Assembly: GCA_965219635.1 (NCBI GenBank) | Contig: OZ244783.1 | Span: 1,550,001-1,614,000 of the forward strand | DNA: 64,000 bases | Reading direction: 5' to 3' | From: JAPOXR01 sp965219635 | Lineage (GTDB): Bacteria > Pseudomonadota > Alphaproteobacteria > Rhodobacterales > Rhodobacteraceae | Shown: positions 9,095 through 18,045 of the stretch, one piece after another | Layout: every line of letters begins with the position of its first letter | Position numbering within the stretch: the first letter of the stretch is position 1 | Position numbers and translations under genes: made by a program | Notes under the pieces: model-generated | What the model was told of the DNA's origin: nothing | Database searches by the model: none | The model's input: the letters and a program-made list of their open reading frames with translations, nothing else

Positions 9095-9721
9095 ATGACC
9101 AGCAATTCCAGTCAGCCCTTGGAGATTCAGGCAGAAGGCATATCCTGTGCCCGGGACGATCAAATCGTCTTCAGCGGATTGAACTTCGAGGTCGGCGCCG
9201 GCAGCTGCCTCGAGGTCGCGGGACCGAATGGCTCGGGGAAGACCACGCTGCTGAGGACGATAGCCGGAATCGATCCGGTCGCCCGTGGCACACTGCGAGT
9301 GCCGCATGACGAACTGGTCTTCCTTGGGCATCGCGACGGGCTCAAGCCAGACCTTACCGCAGGCGACAACCTGCGGTTCTGGGCAGGAATACATGGCCAC
9401 CGGGTTGACCCGGCAGTCCTCGACCGGTTTGGACTGACGCCACTGATTGACCGGCAGGTGCGCCGCCTTTCCGCTGGTCAACGGAAGCGAGTGGCGCTGG
9501 CATCGGCAATCTCATCGGGGGCCCGAGTCTGGCTCCTTGATGAGCCGCTAACCTCCCTGGACTCCGATGGTGCGGAAACCGTAGCGGCCGAACTGTCCAT
9601 GCACTGCCGGTCTGGCGGCATAGCCGTGGTCACCGCATTGCAGTTCTCGCTCTCGCCGGACGTCAGGATCAATCTGGCGCAGCTGAATGATGATACGAGT
9701 CCGGCCAGGGCCAGCAGATGA
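9095..9721 (+). CDS. ccmA: Heme exporter ATP-binding protein CcmA
   Basis: 208 residues from the ATG at 9095; an in-frame ATG at 9068 would add nine residues and neither has a strong ribosome binding site. Walker A is GPNGSGKTT, the signature is LSAGQRKR and Walker B is VWLLDEPLTSLD. CcmA powers the CcmABCD complex, which releases heme-loaded CcmE in the inner membrane during cytochrome c maturation. Its stop overlaps the ccmB start (ATGA), and ccmC, ccmD and ccmG follow. Confidence 0.95.
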   Translation: MTSNSSQPLEIQAEGISCARDDQIVFSGLNFEVGAGSCLEVAGPNGSGKTTLLRTIAGIDPVARGTLRVPHDELVFLGHRDGLKPDLTAGDNLRFWAGIHGHRVDPAVLDRFGLTPLIDRQVRRLSAGQRKRVALASAISSGARVWLLDEPLTSLDSDGAETVAAELSMHCRSGGIAVVTALQFSLSPDVRINLAQLNDDTSPARASR

Positions 9722-10374
9722 AGACGCTGTTTCTACGCGAATTGAAGCAGTCATTCCGCTACCGGGGCGGTTTCGGTCTGCCGATTGTGTTCTTTCTTGC
9801 GGTCGCCCTGCTGTTGCCTCTGGGTGTCGGACCCGACCCTGAAACCCATCGGAAGATGTCAACCGGCGTGCTTTGGGCCGGAGCGCTGCTTGCCAACCTG
9901 GTTTCGCTCCAACAACTGTTTCAGGAGGATGTAGAAGACGGAACTCTGGAGAGGCTCCTGGTCTCGCCACTGCCTCTGGAGGCTTTTGCTGCATTCAAAT
10001 TCCTTGCCAGTTGGCTGGCGACAGGTGTCCCGCTCTGCCTTGCGGCACCGGTTCTCGGGATCATGCTCAATCTTCCACCGGGGTCCGGACTGGCAGTAAC
10101 CTTGACGTTGCTGATTGGAACCCCGGCCCTCAGCGCAATCGGGGCTCTCGGCTCGGCATTCGCCGCCGGCACTGGCAGAGGCGCGATGCTGGCAGCCGTC
10201 CTCGTCGTCCCATTCTGCATTCCGACCATGATTTTCGGGAGTCTGGCTGTCGAATTTCTTGCCGACGGCAGGGATGCCGCGACTCCGCTTGCTGCACTTG
10301 CTGCAATCTCTCTGGCCAGCGTGGCGTTGATTCCAATTGCGTCAGCACGGTTGCTGCGTATTACGCTTCGCTAG
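9718..10374 (+). CDS. ccmB: Heme exporter permease CcmB
   Basis: 218 residues, about six membrane helices. It starts MKTLFLRELKQSFRYRGG, the conserved CcmB opening with a basic cytoplasmic amphipathic stretch. It forms the membrane part of the CcmAB ATPase in cytochrome c maturation. The start overlaps the ccmA stop by four bases. A 51-base gap to ccmC follows. Confidence 0.95.
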   Translation: MKTLFLRELKQSFRYRGGFGLPIVFFLAVALLLPLGVGPDPETHRKMSTGVLWAGALLANLVSLQQLFQEDVEDGTLERLLVSPLPLEAFAAFKFLASWLATGVPLCLAAPVLGIMLNLPPGSGLAVTLTLLIGTPALSAIGALGSAFAAGTGRGAMLAAVLVVPFCIPTMIFGSLAVEFLADGRDAATPLAALAAISLASVALIPIASARLLRITLR

Positions 10375-10425
10375 CCAGAGCCGCAGGCCACGAACTGCAG
10401 TGAACCGGTGAAGCAGGAGATTTAG

Positions 10426-11154
10426 GTGTCGATCTGGCAATTCGCCAACCCCACCCGTTTCATGAGAGCGACCGACAGGCTGATGCCCGCGCTTTGGATT
10501 GTGGCAGTGATCCTGGTGCTGTCGGGCCTGATTTGGGGCTTCTTCTTCACACCTCCTGACAGGGTTCAGGGATCAACCGTGAAGATAATCTTCATCCATG
10601 TGCCTTCTGCATTCATCGCAATCAATGCCTGGTTGATGATGACAGTCGCATCAATGATCTGGCTCGTGCGGCGCCATCACGTTTCGGCCCTGGCAGCCAA
10701 GGCAGCAGCGCCGGTCGGGATGTCGATGACAGCAATTGCAATTGCTACAGGTGCAATCTGGGGCCAGCCAATGTGGGGAACCTGGTGGGCTTGGGAACCC
10801 CGGCTGACATCCATTCTCATTCTGTTTGTCTCGTATGCCGGGTTCATAGCCTTGTGGCGCAGCCCGGGCGGCAGAAGCAGAATTGCCGACCTTGCCGCCT
10901 GGCTTTGCCTGTTCGGGTCGGTCTTTGCCCTGCTCTCAAGATATTCTGTCTGGTTCTGGAGTCAGGGACTTCATCAGGGATCCACACTGTCCCTGGACCG
11001 AGAGACCAATATTCACAATATCTTCTACTTTCCGTTGCTTGTCTGCATGGCCGGATTTGTTGCACTTTTTGTCGTCTTGGTGCTTGAAGGGACCCGCACC
11101 GAAATCAATCGCCAACAGATTGCAATTCTCCAGTCCCGGGAAGATGCCGCATGA
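10426..11154 (+). CDS. ccmC: Heme-handling membrane protein CcmC
   Basis: 242 residues, six membrane helices. The start is a GTG with AGGAGA nine bases upstream. CcmC presents heme to CcmE through a tryptophan-rich periplasmic WWD loop; here it reads WGTWWAWEPRLTS, where the usual form has WDARLTS, so the hallmark Asp is Glu. A heme-ligand His in IFIHVPSAF before the loop is kept. The stop overlaps the ccmD start. Confidence 0.94.
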   Translation: MSIWQFANPTRFMRATDRLMPALWIVAVILVLSGLIWGFFFTPPDRVQGSTVKIIFIHVPSAFIAINAWLMMTVASMIWLVRRHHVSALAAKAAAPVGMSMTAIAIATGAIWGQPMWGTWWAWEPRLTSILILFVSYAGFIALWRSPGGRSRIADLAAWLCLFGSVFALLSRYSVWFWSQGLHQGSTLSLDRETNIHNIFYFPLLVCMAGFVALFVVLVLEGTRTEINRQQIAILQSREDAA

Positions 11155-11312
11155 TGCCGCAACTGGGCTCGTATATTTGGGAAGTGCTGCTGGCATACGC
11201 CATAGCGGGTATCATCCTGATTGCCATCATCGCATTCACGCTCATGGACTCCACAAAGGTCAAACGGCAGCTGGAAGCTCTCAGGAACAGGTCTGATGCG
11301 GGGAAAGATTAA
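11151..11312 (+). CDS. ccmD: Heme exporter small subunit CcmD
   Basis: 53 residues. The start overlaps the ccmC stop (ATGA); a second ATG follows directly. It has one membrane helix (YAIAGIILIAIIAFTLM) followed by a short basic and polar tail (STKVKRQLEALRNR), the standard CcmD layout. It stabilises CcmC/CcmE and is needed for release of holo-CcmE. Its 3' end overlaps ccmG by 17 bases. Identified by size, topology and position. Confidence 0.92.
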   Translation: MMPQLGSYIWEVLLAYAIAGIILIAIIAFTLMDSTKVKRQLEALRNRSDAGKD

Positions 11313-11871
11313 TCCCCTTCTGCTGCTCCCGGTGGCGCTGTTTGCCGGGTTTTGCGGGCTAATGGCGCTTCAGATCATGAGGGCAGACAGCGACGGGCTC
11401 CCCTCGACTCTGGTCGGACGAACAGCGCCTGAATTCGAGCCAGGACAGCTTGGCCAATTTGCTTTACCTGGCCGGGATGCACTTCTGGCACCAGGACCAA
11501 AGCTCGTGAATTTCTGGGCAAGTTGGTGCCCCCCTTGCCGCGCCGAACACCCAAACCTTGTCTTGCTTGCAAGTTCGGGATTGCAGGTCATTGGCATCAA
11601 TTACAAGGATACCGAAGCGAACGGGCTGGCATTCCTGGAGGAACTGGGCAATCCCTACAGCGCGGTCGGAACGGACGCCGACGGCAAACTGGCGCTTGAC
11701 TGGGGGGTATATGGAATACCGGAGACCTTTATCCTCGACGGGAATGGCACTGTTCTTTACCGGCATGCAGGCCCGATTACGGGAAGAGTTCTGCAAGATA
11801 CCATCTTGCCCGAAATCAAGCCCCTAATCCCCGACTCCATGTACGCTCAGCTCGAAATGCAAACCAGATGA
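11296..11871 (+). CDS. ccmG: Thiol:disulfide interchange protein CcmG/DsbE
   Basis: 191 residues from the ATG at 11296. An N-terminal membrane anchor (about residues 7-25) is followed by a periplasmic thioredoxin domain with the active site WASWCPPCRAEHP. CcmG keeps apocytochrome c cysteines reduced for heme attachment. The GVYGIPETFIL cis-Pro loop is present. The gene overlaps ccmD at its 5' end and pyrC at its 3' end (ATGA), so cytochrome c maturation and pyrimidine synthesis share one transcript here. Confidence 0.95.
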   Translation: MRGKINPLLLLPVALFAGFCGLMALQIMRADSDGLPSTLVGRTAPEFEPGQLGQFALPGRDALLAPGPKLVNFWASWCPPCRAEHPNLVLLASSGLQVIGINYKDTEANGLAFLEELGNPYSAVGTDADGKLALDWGVYGIPETFILDGNGTVLYRHAGPITGRVLQDTILPEIKPLIPDSMYAQLEMQTR

Positions 11872-12926
11872 AGCTTAGTATCCGCCGGCCGGACGACATG
11901 CACCTGCACTTGCGCGATGGCGCAATCCTTGAGCGGGTTGTCCACGATAGCGCGGCCGTATTCGGACGGGCGATCATCATGCCAAACCTGTCCCCGCCCG
12001 TGACAACTGGCGCCGCGGCGGCCGAGTACCGGCAACGCATCCTCGCCGCCCTGCCCCGCAACTCCACCTTCGACCCCCTGATGACACTCTATCTGACAGA
12101 CGACACCGATCCCGAAGATGTCGCACGGTCAATTGAACTGGGGCAGATTGCGGCAGTCAAGCTCTATCCCGCTGGCGCCACAACGAACTCGCAGAACGGA
12201 GTGACAGACGTCAAGCGCACGCGGCCAGTCCTCAAGGTCCTTGCAGAGACCGGTACGCCACTATGCGTTCATGGGGAAGTTGCGGATTTCAGCTTCGACA
12301 TTTTCGATCGGGAAATGGTCTTCATCCGGAATGTGCTCGAACCAATCCGGAACTGGGAGCCGGATCTGCGCATTGTGCTTGAGCACGTAACGACTGTTGA
12401 AGGAGTGAATTTTGCGAGGGAAAACTACCCTGCAACTGCGGCGACGATTACGGTTCACCACCTGGTCATCAACCGCAACCACATCTTTCAAGGAGGGATA
12501 CGGCCCCACTTCTATTGCCTGCCAGTGGCCAAACGCGAACACCATCGGCAAGCCCTGGTAGAGGCCGCAACCAGCGGTGGGCCGGAGTTCTTTCTGGGAA
12601 CGGACAGTGCCCCACACCTGGCAGGTTCCAAGGAGTGCGCAGTCGGTTGCGCGGGCATCTATACTGCGCCCGTAGCACTCCCCTGGTTGGCGCAGATTTT
12701 CGAAGATGCCGCTTCGCTCAGCAGTCTTGAGAGCTTCACCTCCATCAACGGCGCCCGTTTTTACCGCCTGCCCCCCAATGAGGACAAACTGGTGCTAAGG
12801 AAGAGGCAGGAGCCGCTTGAGTTCAAGCGGGAGGTAACAGTGGAAGATGACGTCATAGTCGTATTCGACCCTGGACCCGGCCCCAAATGGGAGGTCGCAG
12901 GCAAGTCTGGAGACCAGGATGATTGA
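11868..12926 (+). CDS. pyrC: Dihydroorotase, PyrC class
   Basis: 352 residues. Catalyses ring closure of carbamoyl aspartate to dihydroorotate in pyrimidine synthesis. Zinc ligands are visible as DMHLHLRDG near residues 10-18, the carboxylated Lys in AVKLYPAGATTNS, and His residues in CVHGEV and LEHVTT. The length and N-terminal pattern fit the E. coli PyrC group rather than the longer CAD-like class. The start overlaps ccmG and the end overlaps pyrE by eight bases. Confidence 0.96.
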   Translation: MKLSIRRPDDMHLHLRDGAILERVVHDSAAVFGRAIIMPNLSPPVTTGAAAAEYRQRILAALPRNSTFDPLMTLYLTDDTDPEDVARSIELGQIAAVKLYPAGATTNSQNGVTDVKRTRPVLKVLAETGTPLCVHGEVADFSFDIFDREMVFIRNVLEPIRNWEPDLRIVLEHVTTVEGVNFARENYPATAATITVHHLVINRNHIFQGGIRPHFYCLPVAKREHHRQALVEAATSGGPEFFLGTDSAPHLAGSKECAVGCAGIYTAPVALPWLAQIFEDAASLSSLESFTSINGARFYRLPPNEDKLVLRKRQEPLEFKREVTVEDDVIVVFDPGPGPKWEVAGKSGDQDD

Positions 12927-13581
12927 CATCGCGGAAAAACACGCAAGGAGAACCGCCGAACTTCTCGTCGCGATCGAGGCGGTTAGGTTCAACTGCGATG
13001 ATCCCTTTCGCCTTGCCTCCGGCAGGCTTTCGCCGGTCTATATCGATTGCCGCAGGATCATCTCCTTTCCGGAGGCGAGGAGCGAAATCGCCGACATGCT
13101 GACTGAACTCATCGACCGTGAAGTGGGCTTGTCCCAGGTCGATAACATAGCTGGAGGTGAAACGGCAGGAATTCCATTCGCGGCGTTTGTCGCCGAACGT
13201 CTCCAATTGCCGATGACCTATGTCAGGAAGAAACCCAAGGGATATGGCCGGAATGCCCGAATTGAAGGGGAAATCCTGCAAGGACAACGTGTATTGCTGG
13301 TCGAGGATCTGGCAACCGACGGCGGATCCAAGCTTTCCTTCGCCGACGCAATACGGGAGGCAGGTGCCGGCTGCACGGATATTGCGGTCGTCTTCAACTA
13401 TGGCATCTTCCCGCAGACCGAAGCGCTGCTTGCCGGCAAACAGTTGCGGATTCATGGCCTCTGCAACTGGCAGGTGCTGCTCGACACGGTAGAACGGAGC
13501 GAGCATCTGGACAGCGGTTCGATCCGTTCAGTCAGGGCATTTCTTGCTTCTCCCGAGGAATGGCAGCCGGCGCAACGATAG
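12919..13581 (+). CDS. pyrE: Orotate phosphoribosyltransferase
   Basis: 220 residues. Transfers orotate to PRPP to make OMP. The PRPP-binding motif reads VLLVEDLATDGGSK; the flexible-loop region has YVRKKPKGYG. A GGAG ribosome binding site inside the end of pyrC precedes the ATG. It directly follows the preceding step of the pathway. About 205 bases separate it from dnaB. Confidence 0.96.
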   Translation: MIDIAEKHARRTAELLVAIEAVRFNCDDPFRLASGRLSPVYIDCRRIISFPEARSEIADMLTELIDREVGLSQVDNIAGGETAGIPFAAFVAERLQLPMTYVRKKPKGYGRNARIEGEILQGQRVLLVEDLATDGGSKLSFADAIREAGAGCTDIAVVFNYGIFPQTEALLAGKQLRIHGLCNWQVLLDTVERSEHLDSGSIRSVRAFLASPEEWQPAQR

Positions 13582-13786
13582 CTTTGCTGAACAGAGCCTA
13601 CTGAGTTGAGTTCCCACAGGAATCTCCGTCCGCTCACGCATTTGGTGGTATTCTGCAACGAGTCCGCATTATATTGTGGTCTCAGGTTGCGGCTTTTCCA
13701 CACCTTTTGCACCTGAACATACATTTTGCATTCGTGGTGAAGGGCTGCGACCAATTGGCGGTCGTGGATAATGGCAGGTAGCTGAC
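13582..13786 (+). other. pyrE-dnaB intergenic region
   Basis: No gene seen. The region is locally AT-richer (around 13660-13740) than its surroundings and probably carries the dnaB promoter; TTGCAC near 13720 is a possible -35 but no good -10 lies at the right distance. Confidence 0.35.
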
Positions 13787-15280
13787 ATGGATGACTTCGC
13801 GGATTTGCACGAACACGGATCACCGGTGACGGACGTGCCGATGCAGCCGCCCCGTCCCAACAACATCGAGGCAGAGCAGTCCCTGCTTGGCGCCATTCTC
13901 TCGAACAACGATGTGTTCCAGGCTGCGTCCCGGATCGTGAAAGCGGAACACTTCTACGATCCGATCCACCAGTTCCTCTACAGGTTGATTGCGGAGCGAA
14001 TCGACCGCAACGCCATCGCCGACCCGAAGACGCTGAAGCCATTCATCGATCAGGAACCCGGACTTTCCGAGATCGGTGGCGTGAACTACCTGCTTCGGCT
14101 GCAGGACTCAGCAATAAGTGTGCATGCGGGACAGCACTATGCCGAGGAAATCTATCAGCTCGCAATTCGCCGGAAGCTGATGGACCTCTATGCCGAATTG
14201 GGTGAAGACGCCCGCAACCCGCGTGTTGAAAGGCAAGTCGCAGACCTCATTGCCGATGCGGAGCAGAAACTCTACGCCATCGGCGAACACGGCGAAGGCA
14301 AGGTTGGTTTCCAGTCTTTCATCAAGTCGATGGTTGGCGCGGTTGAGGCCGCGCAAACCGCTGTCGAACGAAAGAGCAAGCTCTCGGGTCTGGCCACAGG
14401 GTTCATTGACCTCGACTTGAAACTGGGCGGTCTCCAGAAGGCGGATCTCGTAATTCTTGCAGGCCGGCCCGGCATGGGAAAGACAGCGCTGGCAACCAAT
14501 ATCGCTTTCAATGTTGCCAGGGACTACCGTGATAATGGCGACGGACCGCCATCCGGCGGACGAGTCGGCATCTTTTCCCTCGAAATGCCGTCCTCGCAGC
14601 TTGCGGCTCGGATTCTGGCCGCCACATCGCGCATCCCGATTTCAAGAGTCCGCACCGGCAACATCGATCAGACAGACCTCAACAGATACTCGGAAGCAGC
14701 AAAGAACCTCCAGTCCTACCCCATCTATATTGACGACACTCCGGCGCTTCCCATCGCCCAAATTGCAATTCGAGCCCGGCGGCTCAAGGAAACAAGCGGC
14801 CTTGATCTGCTCATTGTAGATTACCTCCAACTGGTTCTGGCATCACAGACCCGCGAGGGCCGGGTATACCAGGTTGCCGAGATCACGCAGGGACTGAAGG
14901 CGATTGCAAAGGAGCTCAACATCCCGGTCATCGCTCTGTCGCAACTCTCCCGGACTGTTGAAGGAAGAGACATCAAGAGGCCGCAACTATCAGACCTCAG
15001 GGACTCGGGATCGATTGAACAGGATGCGGATATCGTCATGTTCGTATATCGTCGTGAATACTATATCGAACAGGAGAAGCCGGAGGAATCCGACGAGGCC
15101 GAAACGATGAAGTGGCAGGATAAGATGGACAAGGTCTGCGGGCGCGCAGAGTTGATTGTTGCCAAGCACAGGCAGGGCCCGACAGGCACGATCAAGCTGG
15201 GATATGACAAGCGCTTCACGCAGTTTGGAAATTCGGCAGACGAAGGCTATGAAGATCCCGGAATTGCTGACCCAGAGTAA
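13787..15280 (+). CDS. dnaB: Replicative DNA helicase DnaB
   Basis: 497 residues. An N-terminal all-helical domain (about residues 20-120) starts after PPRPNNIEAEQSLLGAIL, followed by a linker and the RecA-like motor. Walker A is GRPGMGKTA and Walker B is LLIVDYLQL; the arginine finger region near VYRREYY is present. It unwinds DNA at the fork as a hexamer. No intein or insertion interrupts it. It is followed by alr, an association common in alphaproteobacteria. Confidence 0.97.
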   Translation: MDDFADLHEHGSPVTDVPMQPPRPNNIEAEQSLLGAILSNNDVFQAASRIVKAEHFYDPIHQFLYRLIAERIDRNAIADPKTLKPFIDQEPGLSEIGGVNYLLRLQDSAISVHAGQHYAEEIYQLAIRRKLMDLYAELGEDARNPRVERQVADLIADAEQKLYAIGEHGEGKVGFQSFIKSMVGAVEAAQTAVERKSKLSGLATGFIDLDLKLGGLQKADLVILAGRPGMGKTALATNIAFNVARDYRDNGDGPPSGGRVGIFSLEMPSSQLAARILAATSRIPISRVRTGNIDQTDLNRYSEAAKNLQSYPIYIDDTPALPIAQIAIRARRLKETSGLDLLIVDYLQLVLASQTREGRVYQVAEITQGLKAIAKELNIPVIALSQLSRTVEGRDIKRPQLSDLRDSGSIEQDADIVMFVYRREYYIEQEKPEESDEAETMKWQDKMDKVCGRAELIVAKHRQGPTGTIKLGYDKRFTQFGNSADEGYEDPGIADPE

Positions 15281-15379
15281 GCATGATGCCGGACCCGCAG
15301 AATGCAAGGATGAGACCGGAACGCCGCTCTGCCTGGTTGTGCGCCGGCGCCTTGCCAGCCCGCTAACAGACGGAACCGC

Positions 15380-16426
15380 ATGGCAAGAGCCAAGCTCACG
15401 ATAGACCTTAATGCAATTGCCGGGAACTGGCGCCGGCTTGATGCGCTGACAGTTGACAGGACCGTTACGGCAGCTGTCGTCAAGGCGGACTGCTACGGGC
15501 TCGGCGCTTCAAGAGTTGCGCCGCTGCTTCACAGGGAATGCGGTGTAGAATCGTTCTTCGTTGCTCTGGCCGAGGAAGGAGCAGATTTGCGCCGCATACT
15601 CGGCAATGGCGCCGAGATACTGGTCCTTTCCGGGTATTATCGCCGGGATGCCGGATTGATTGCCGATTTCGACCTGACGCCGGTTCTGAATTCTGCAGCA
15701 CAGTTTGCCGGCTTTCGGCGGGATTTTCCTCAGGCGCCACTGGCACTTCAGATTGACACTGGCATGAACCGTCTCGGCATGGAGGCATCAGAGTTTTGCT
15801 CGGCGAGAGAGGCGCTCGGCAGCACAGCACCCGTTCTGGTCATGAGTCACCTCGCCTGCGCTGACGATCCCAGTGACCCCTTGAACGCCCGGCAACTTGC
15901 GGAATTCAGGCAAATGACGGAAGGAATGAACACGCGTCTCTCCCTTGCCGCCACAGGTGGCATGCTGCTGGGACCGGATTACCATTTTGACATCTGCCGT
16001 CCGGGAATTGGATTATATGGGGGCCTGCCACATGCGGCAGCAAGCCCTGCGGTACAGCTGGAAATCCCGGTCATTCAGGTGCGCGAAGTGAATCCTGGTG
16101 AGGTTGTCGGTTATGGTGGCGAATGGAGGGCGGATACGCCTTCAAGAATTGCAACGATTTCTGCGGGATATGCAGACGGCATTTTCCGATCGCTTGCAGA
16201 CCGCCTTACTTTCTTCGCTGATGGAACTCCGTGCAAGGCAGTCGGCCGCGTCTCGATGGACCTTATCACTGTTGATGTGGGCGGGCTGGCAACCGTGCCG
16301 GAATCAATGCAACTGCTTGGAGCCGGCCAGACCATTGATGATCTGGCCGCGTGCGCCTCGACCATCGGATACGAAATCCTGACGAGCCTCGGCGGCAGGT
16401 ATGAGAGAGTTTATACTGGTGGCTAG
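15380..16426 (+). CDS. alr: Alanine racemase
   Basis: 348 residues. Makes D-alanine for peptidoglycan using PLP bound to the Lys in VVKADCYGLGA (residues about 33-43). The catalytic Tyr lies in ISAGYADGIF. The last 26 bases overlap mlaE. The C-terminal GRYERVY end is typical. The Cys after KAD is Ala in most relatives, a mild variation. Confidence 0.95.
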   Translation: MARAKLTIDLNAIAGNWRRLDALTVDRTVTAAVVKADCYGLGASRVAPLLHRECGVESFFVALAEEGADLRRILGNGAEILVLSGYYRRDAGLIADFDLTPVLNSAAQFAGFRRDFPQAPLALQIDTGMNRLGMEASEFCSAREALGSTAPVLVMSHLACADDPSDPLNARQLAEFRQMTEGMNTRLSLAATGGMLLGPDYHFDICRPGIGLYGGLPHAAASPAVQLEIPVIQVREVNPGEVVGYGGEWRADTPSRIATISAGYADGIFRSLADRLTFFADGTPCKAVGRVSMDLITVDVGGLATVPESMQLLGAGQTIDDLAACASTIGYEILTSLGGRYERVYTGG

Positions 16427-17213
16427 AGTTGGCTCATCGGTCGGTTTGGCTATCCCTGCCGCCATCGGCCGTTCGGTGATTGCCATTTGCTCATCCGTGG
16501 GCAGCATGACGATCTTCACCCTGCATGTACTGAGCCATGTGTTTCGGCCGCCAATCTATCTTCGCGAACTCGGCCGGGCAGCAATCAGCATAGGATATTT
16601 CAGCCTGCCCATCGTAGGGCTGACGGCGATGTTCGCTGGTGCTGCGCTGGCGTTGCAAATTCACGCAGGCAGTTCCCGATTGAGTTCGGACTCGGCAGTT
16701 CCCGTAATCGTGGCCATAGGCATTGTCAGGGAACTCGGTCCGGTGCTCTGCGGACTCATCGTTGCCGGCAGGGTCGCGTCGTCGATCGGAGCCGAAATCG
16801 CAACCATGAAGGTCACCGACCAGATCGATGCAATCCGTACGCTGTCAACGCATCCGACGAAATTCCTGGTTGTTCCCAGAGTCATTGCGACAACCGCAAC
16901 CCTGCCGTTGCTCACCGGCGTGGGCGACATAATTGGCATTCTTGGAGGCTATCTTGTCGGAACCCTTCGTCTTGGTTTCAATCCGGACCTCTATATCGAC
17001 TTCACTGTAAGGTTCCTGGTTACATCCGATGTCGTTTCCGGCCTTGCCAAGGCAGCCGTGTTCGGCTTCATCATGTCGGTTACCGGATGCTACTTCGGCA
17101 TGAAGGCAGGTCAGGGAGCGCGCGGCGTAGGACGCGCTACAACCAATTCGGTCGCTGTGTCATCGGTCCTCATTATCGCCGCCAACTATGCCATGACGGA
17201 ACTGTTCTTTTGA
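16401..17213 (+). CDS. mlaE: MlaE-family lipid ABC transporter permease
   Basis: 270 residues with five to six membrane helices and the MlaE/Ttg2B core, including the conserved VRELGPVLCGLIVAGRVASS stretch followed by GAEIATMKVTDQIDA. It moves phospholipid between the inner and outer membranes together with an MlaF ATPase. Its start lies inside the end of alr and its end overlaps the MlaF gene, so all three are coupled. No MCE-domain (MlaD) gene is next to it in this window. Confidence 0.92.
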   Translation: MREFILVARVGSSVGLAIPAAIGRSVIAICSSVGSMTIFTLHVLSHVFRPPIYLRELGRAAISIGYFSLPIVGLTAMFAGAALALQIHAGSSRLSSDSAVPVIVAIGIVRELGPVLCGLIVAGRVASSIGAEIATMKVTDQIDAIRTLSTHPTKFLVVPRVIATTATLPLLTGVGDIIGILGGYLVGTLRLGFNPDLYIDFTVRFLVTSDVVSGLAKAAVFGFIMSVTGCYFGMKAGQGARGVGRATTNSVAVSSVLIIAANYAMTELFF

Positions 17214-17977
17214 ATTCGACCCAACCTTATGATGCACCGCCGGAAATTGAGCTGGACAATGTCTACAAGTCATTCGGCAGCAACCGCGTCTTGCGCGGGA
17301 TCAGTTTCAATGTGGCGCGGGGAGAGAGTTTTGCGCTGATCGGCGGGTCGGGCGCCGGCAAGTCGGTGACCCTGAAATGCATTCTCGGCCTGGTAACACC
17401 TGACCAAGGTTCGATCACCGTATCGGGCAACACTCCGGGATTAACACGCATCGCAGGCGGCGCCCGCATAGGCATGCTGTTTCAGGGTGGTGCCTTGTTC
17501 GACTCGATGACCGTCTTTCGAAACGTCGTGTTTCAGTTGCTGCGAGGCCCCGACCGTATTTCGTTGGAGGCTGCACGGGAAATCGCCGTGCAGAAACTGG
17601 AGCGCGTAGGCCTGGATTCCGGGGTTCTGGACCTTTACCCTTCCGAGCTCTCGGGAGGCATGCAGAAGCGCGCAGGGCTGGCACGGGCCATTGCCGCCGA
17701 CCCGGACATCCTCTTTTTTGATGAGCCCACCACCGGGCTGGACCCGATCAGGGCTGCAAGAATCAACCGGTTGATCCGGGGGATCGTCACCGAGTCCGGC
17801 ACCACCGCGGTCACCATCACTCACGATATGACTAGCGTCAGAACCATCGCCTCCCGGGTAGCGCTGTTGCATCAGGGCGAAGTAGTGTGGTCCGGAAACG
17901 CAAAGGAACTTGACACCGCGGACAATCCCTCGCTGAGGCAGTTCGTTTCAGGTTCAGCCGATGGCCCACTCGCATGA
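17210..17977 (+). CDS. mlaF: MlaF-family ABC transporter ATP-binding protein
   Basis: 255 residues if started at the TTG that overlaps the mlaE stop (TTGA); no ATG or GTG lies between there and the conserved start IELDNVYKSFGSNRVL. The frame stays open far upstream inside mlaE, but that stretch is out-of-frame mlaE and does not resemble protein. Walker A is GGSGAGKSV, the signature is ELSGGMQKR and Walker B is ILFFDEPTTGLD. The GGMQKR form is the MlaF/Ttg2A signature. Confidence 0.92.
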   Translation: MNSTQPYDAPPEIELDNVYKSFGSNRVLRGISFNVARGESFALIGGSGAGKSVTLKCILGLVTPDQGSITVSGNTPGLTRIAGGARIGMLFQGGALFDSMTVFRNVVFQLLRGPDRISLEAAREIAVQKLERVGLDSGVLDLYPSELSGGMQKRAGLARAIAADPDILFFDEPTTGLDPIRAARINRLIRGIVTESGTTAVTITHDMTSVRTIASRVALLHQGEVVWSGNAKELDTADNPSLRQFVSGSADGPLA

Positions 17978-18045
17978 GCGCTACCGGCGAGCACAGGGAT
18001 ACGGCGGGCCGTGGCCAGCAAGGTCTGGCGTAGTTTTCCGGGGTC

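Noticed and set aside
16487..17209. Long upstream extension of the MlaF frame
   Set aside because: It is an out-of-frame reading of mlaE; the translation is not protein-like and MlaF similarity begins only after the mlaE stop.
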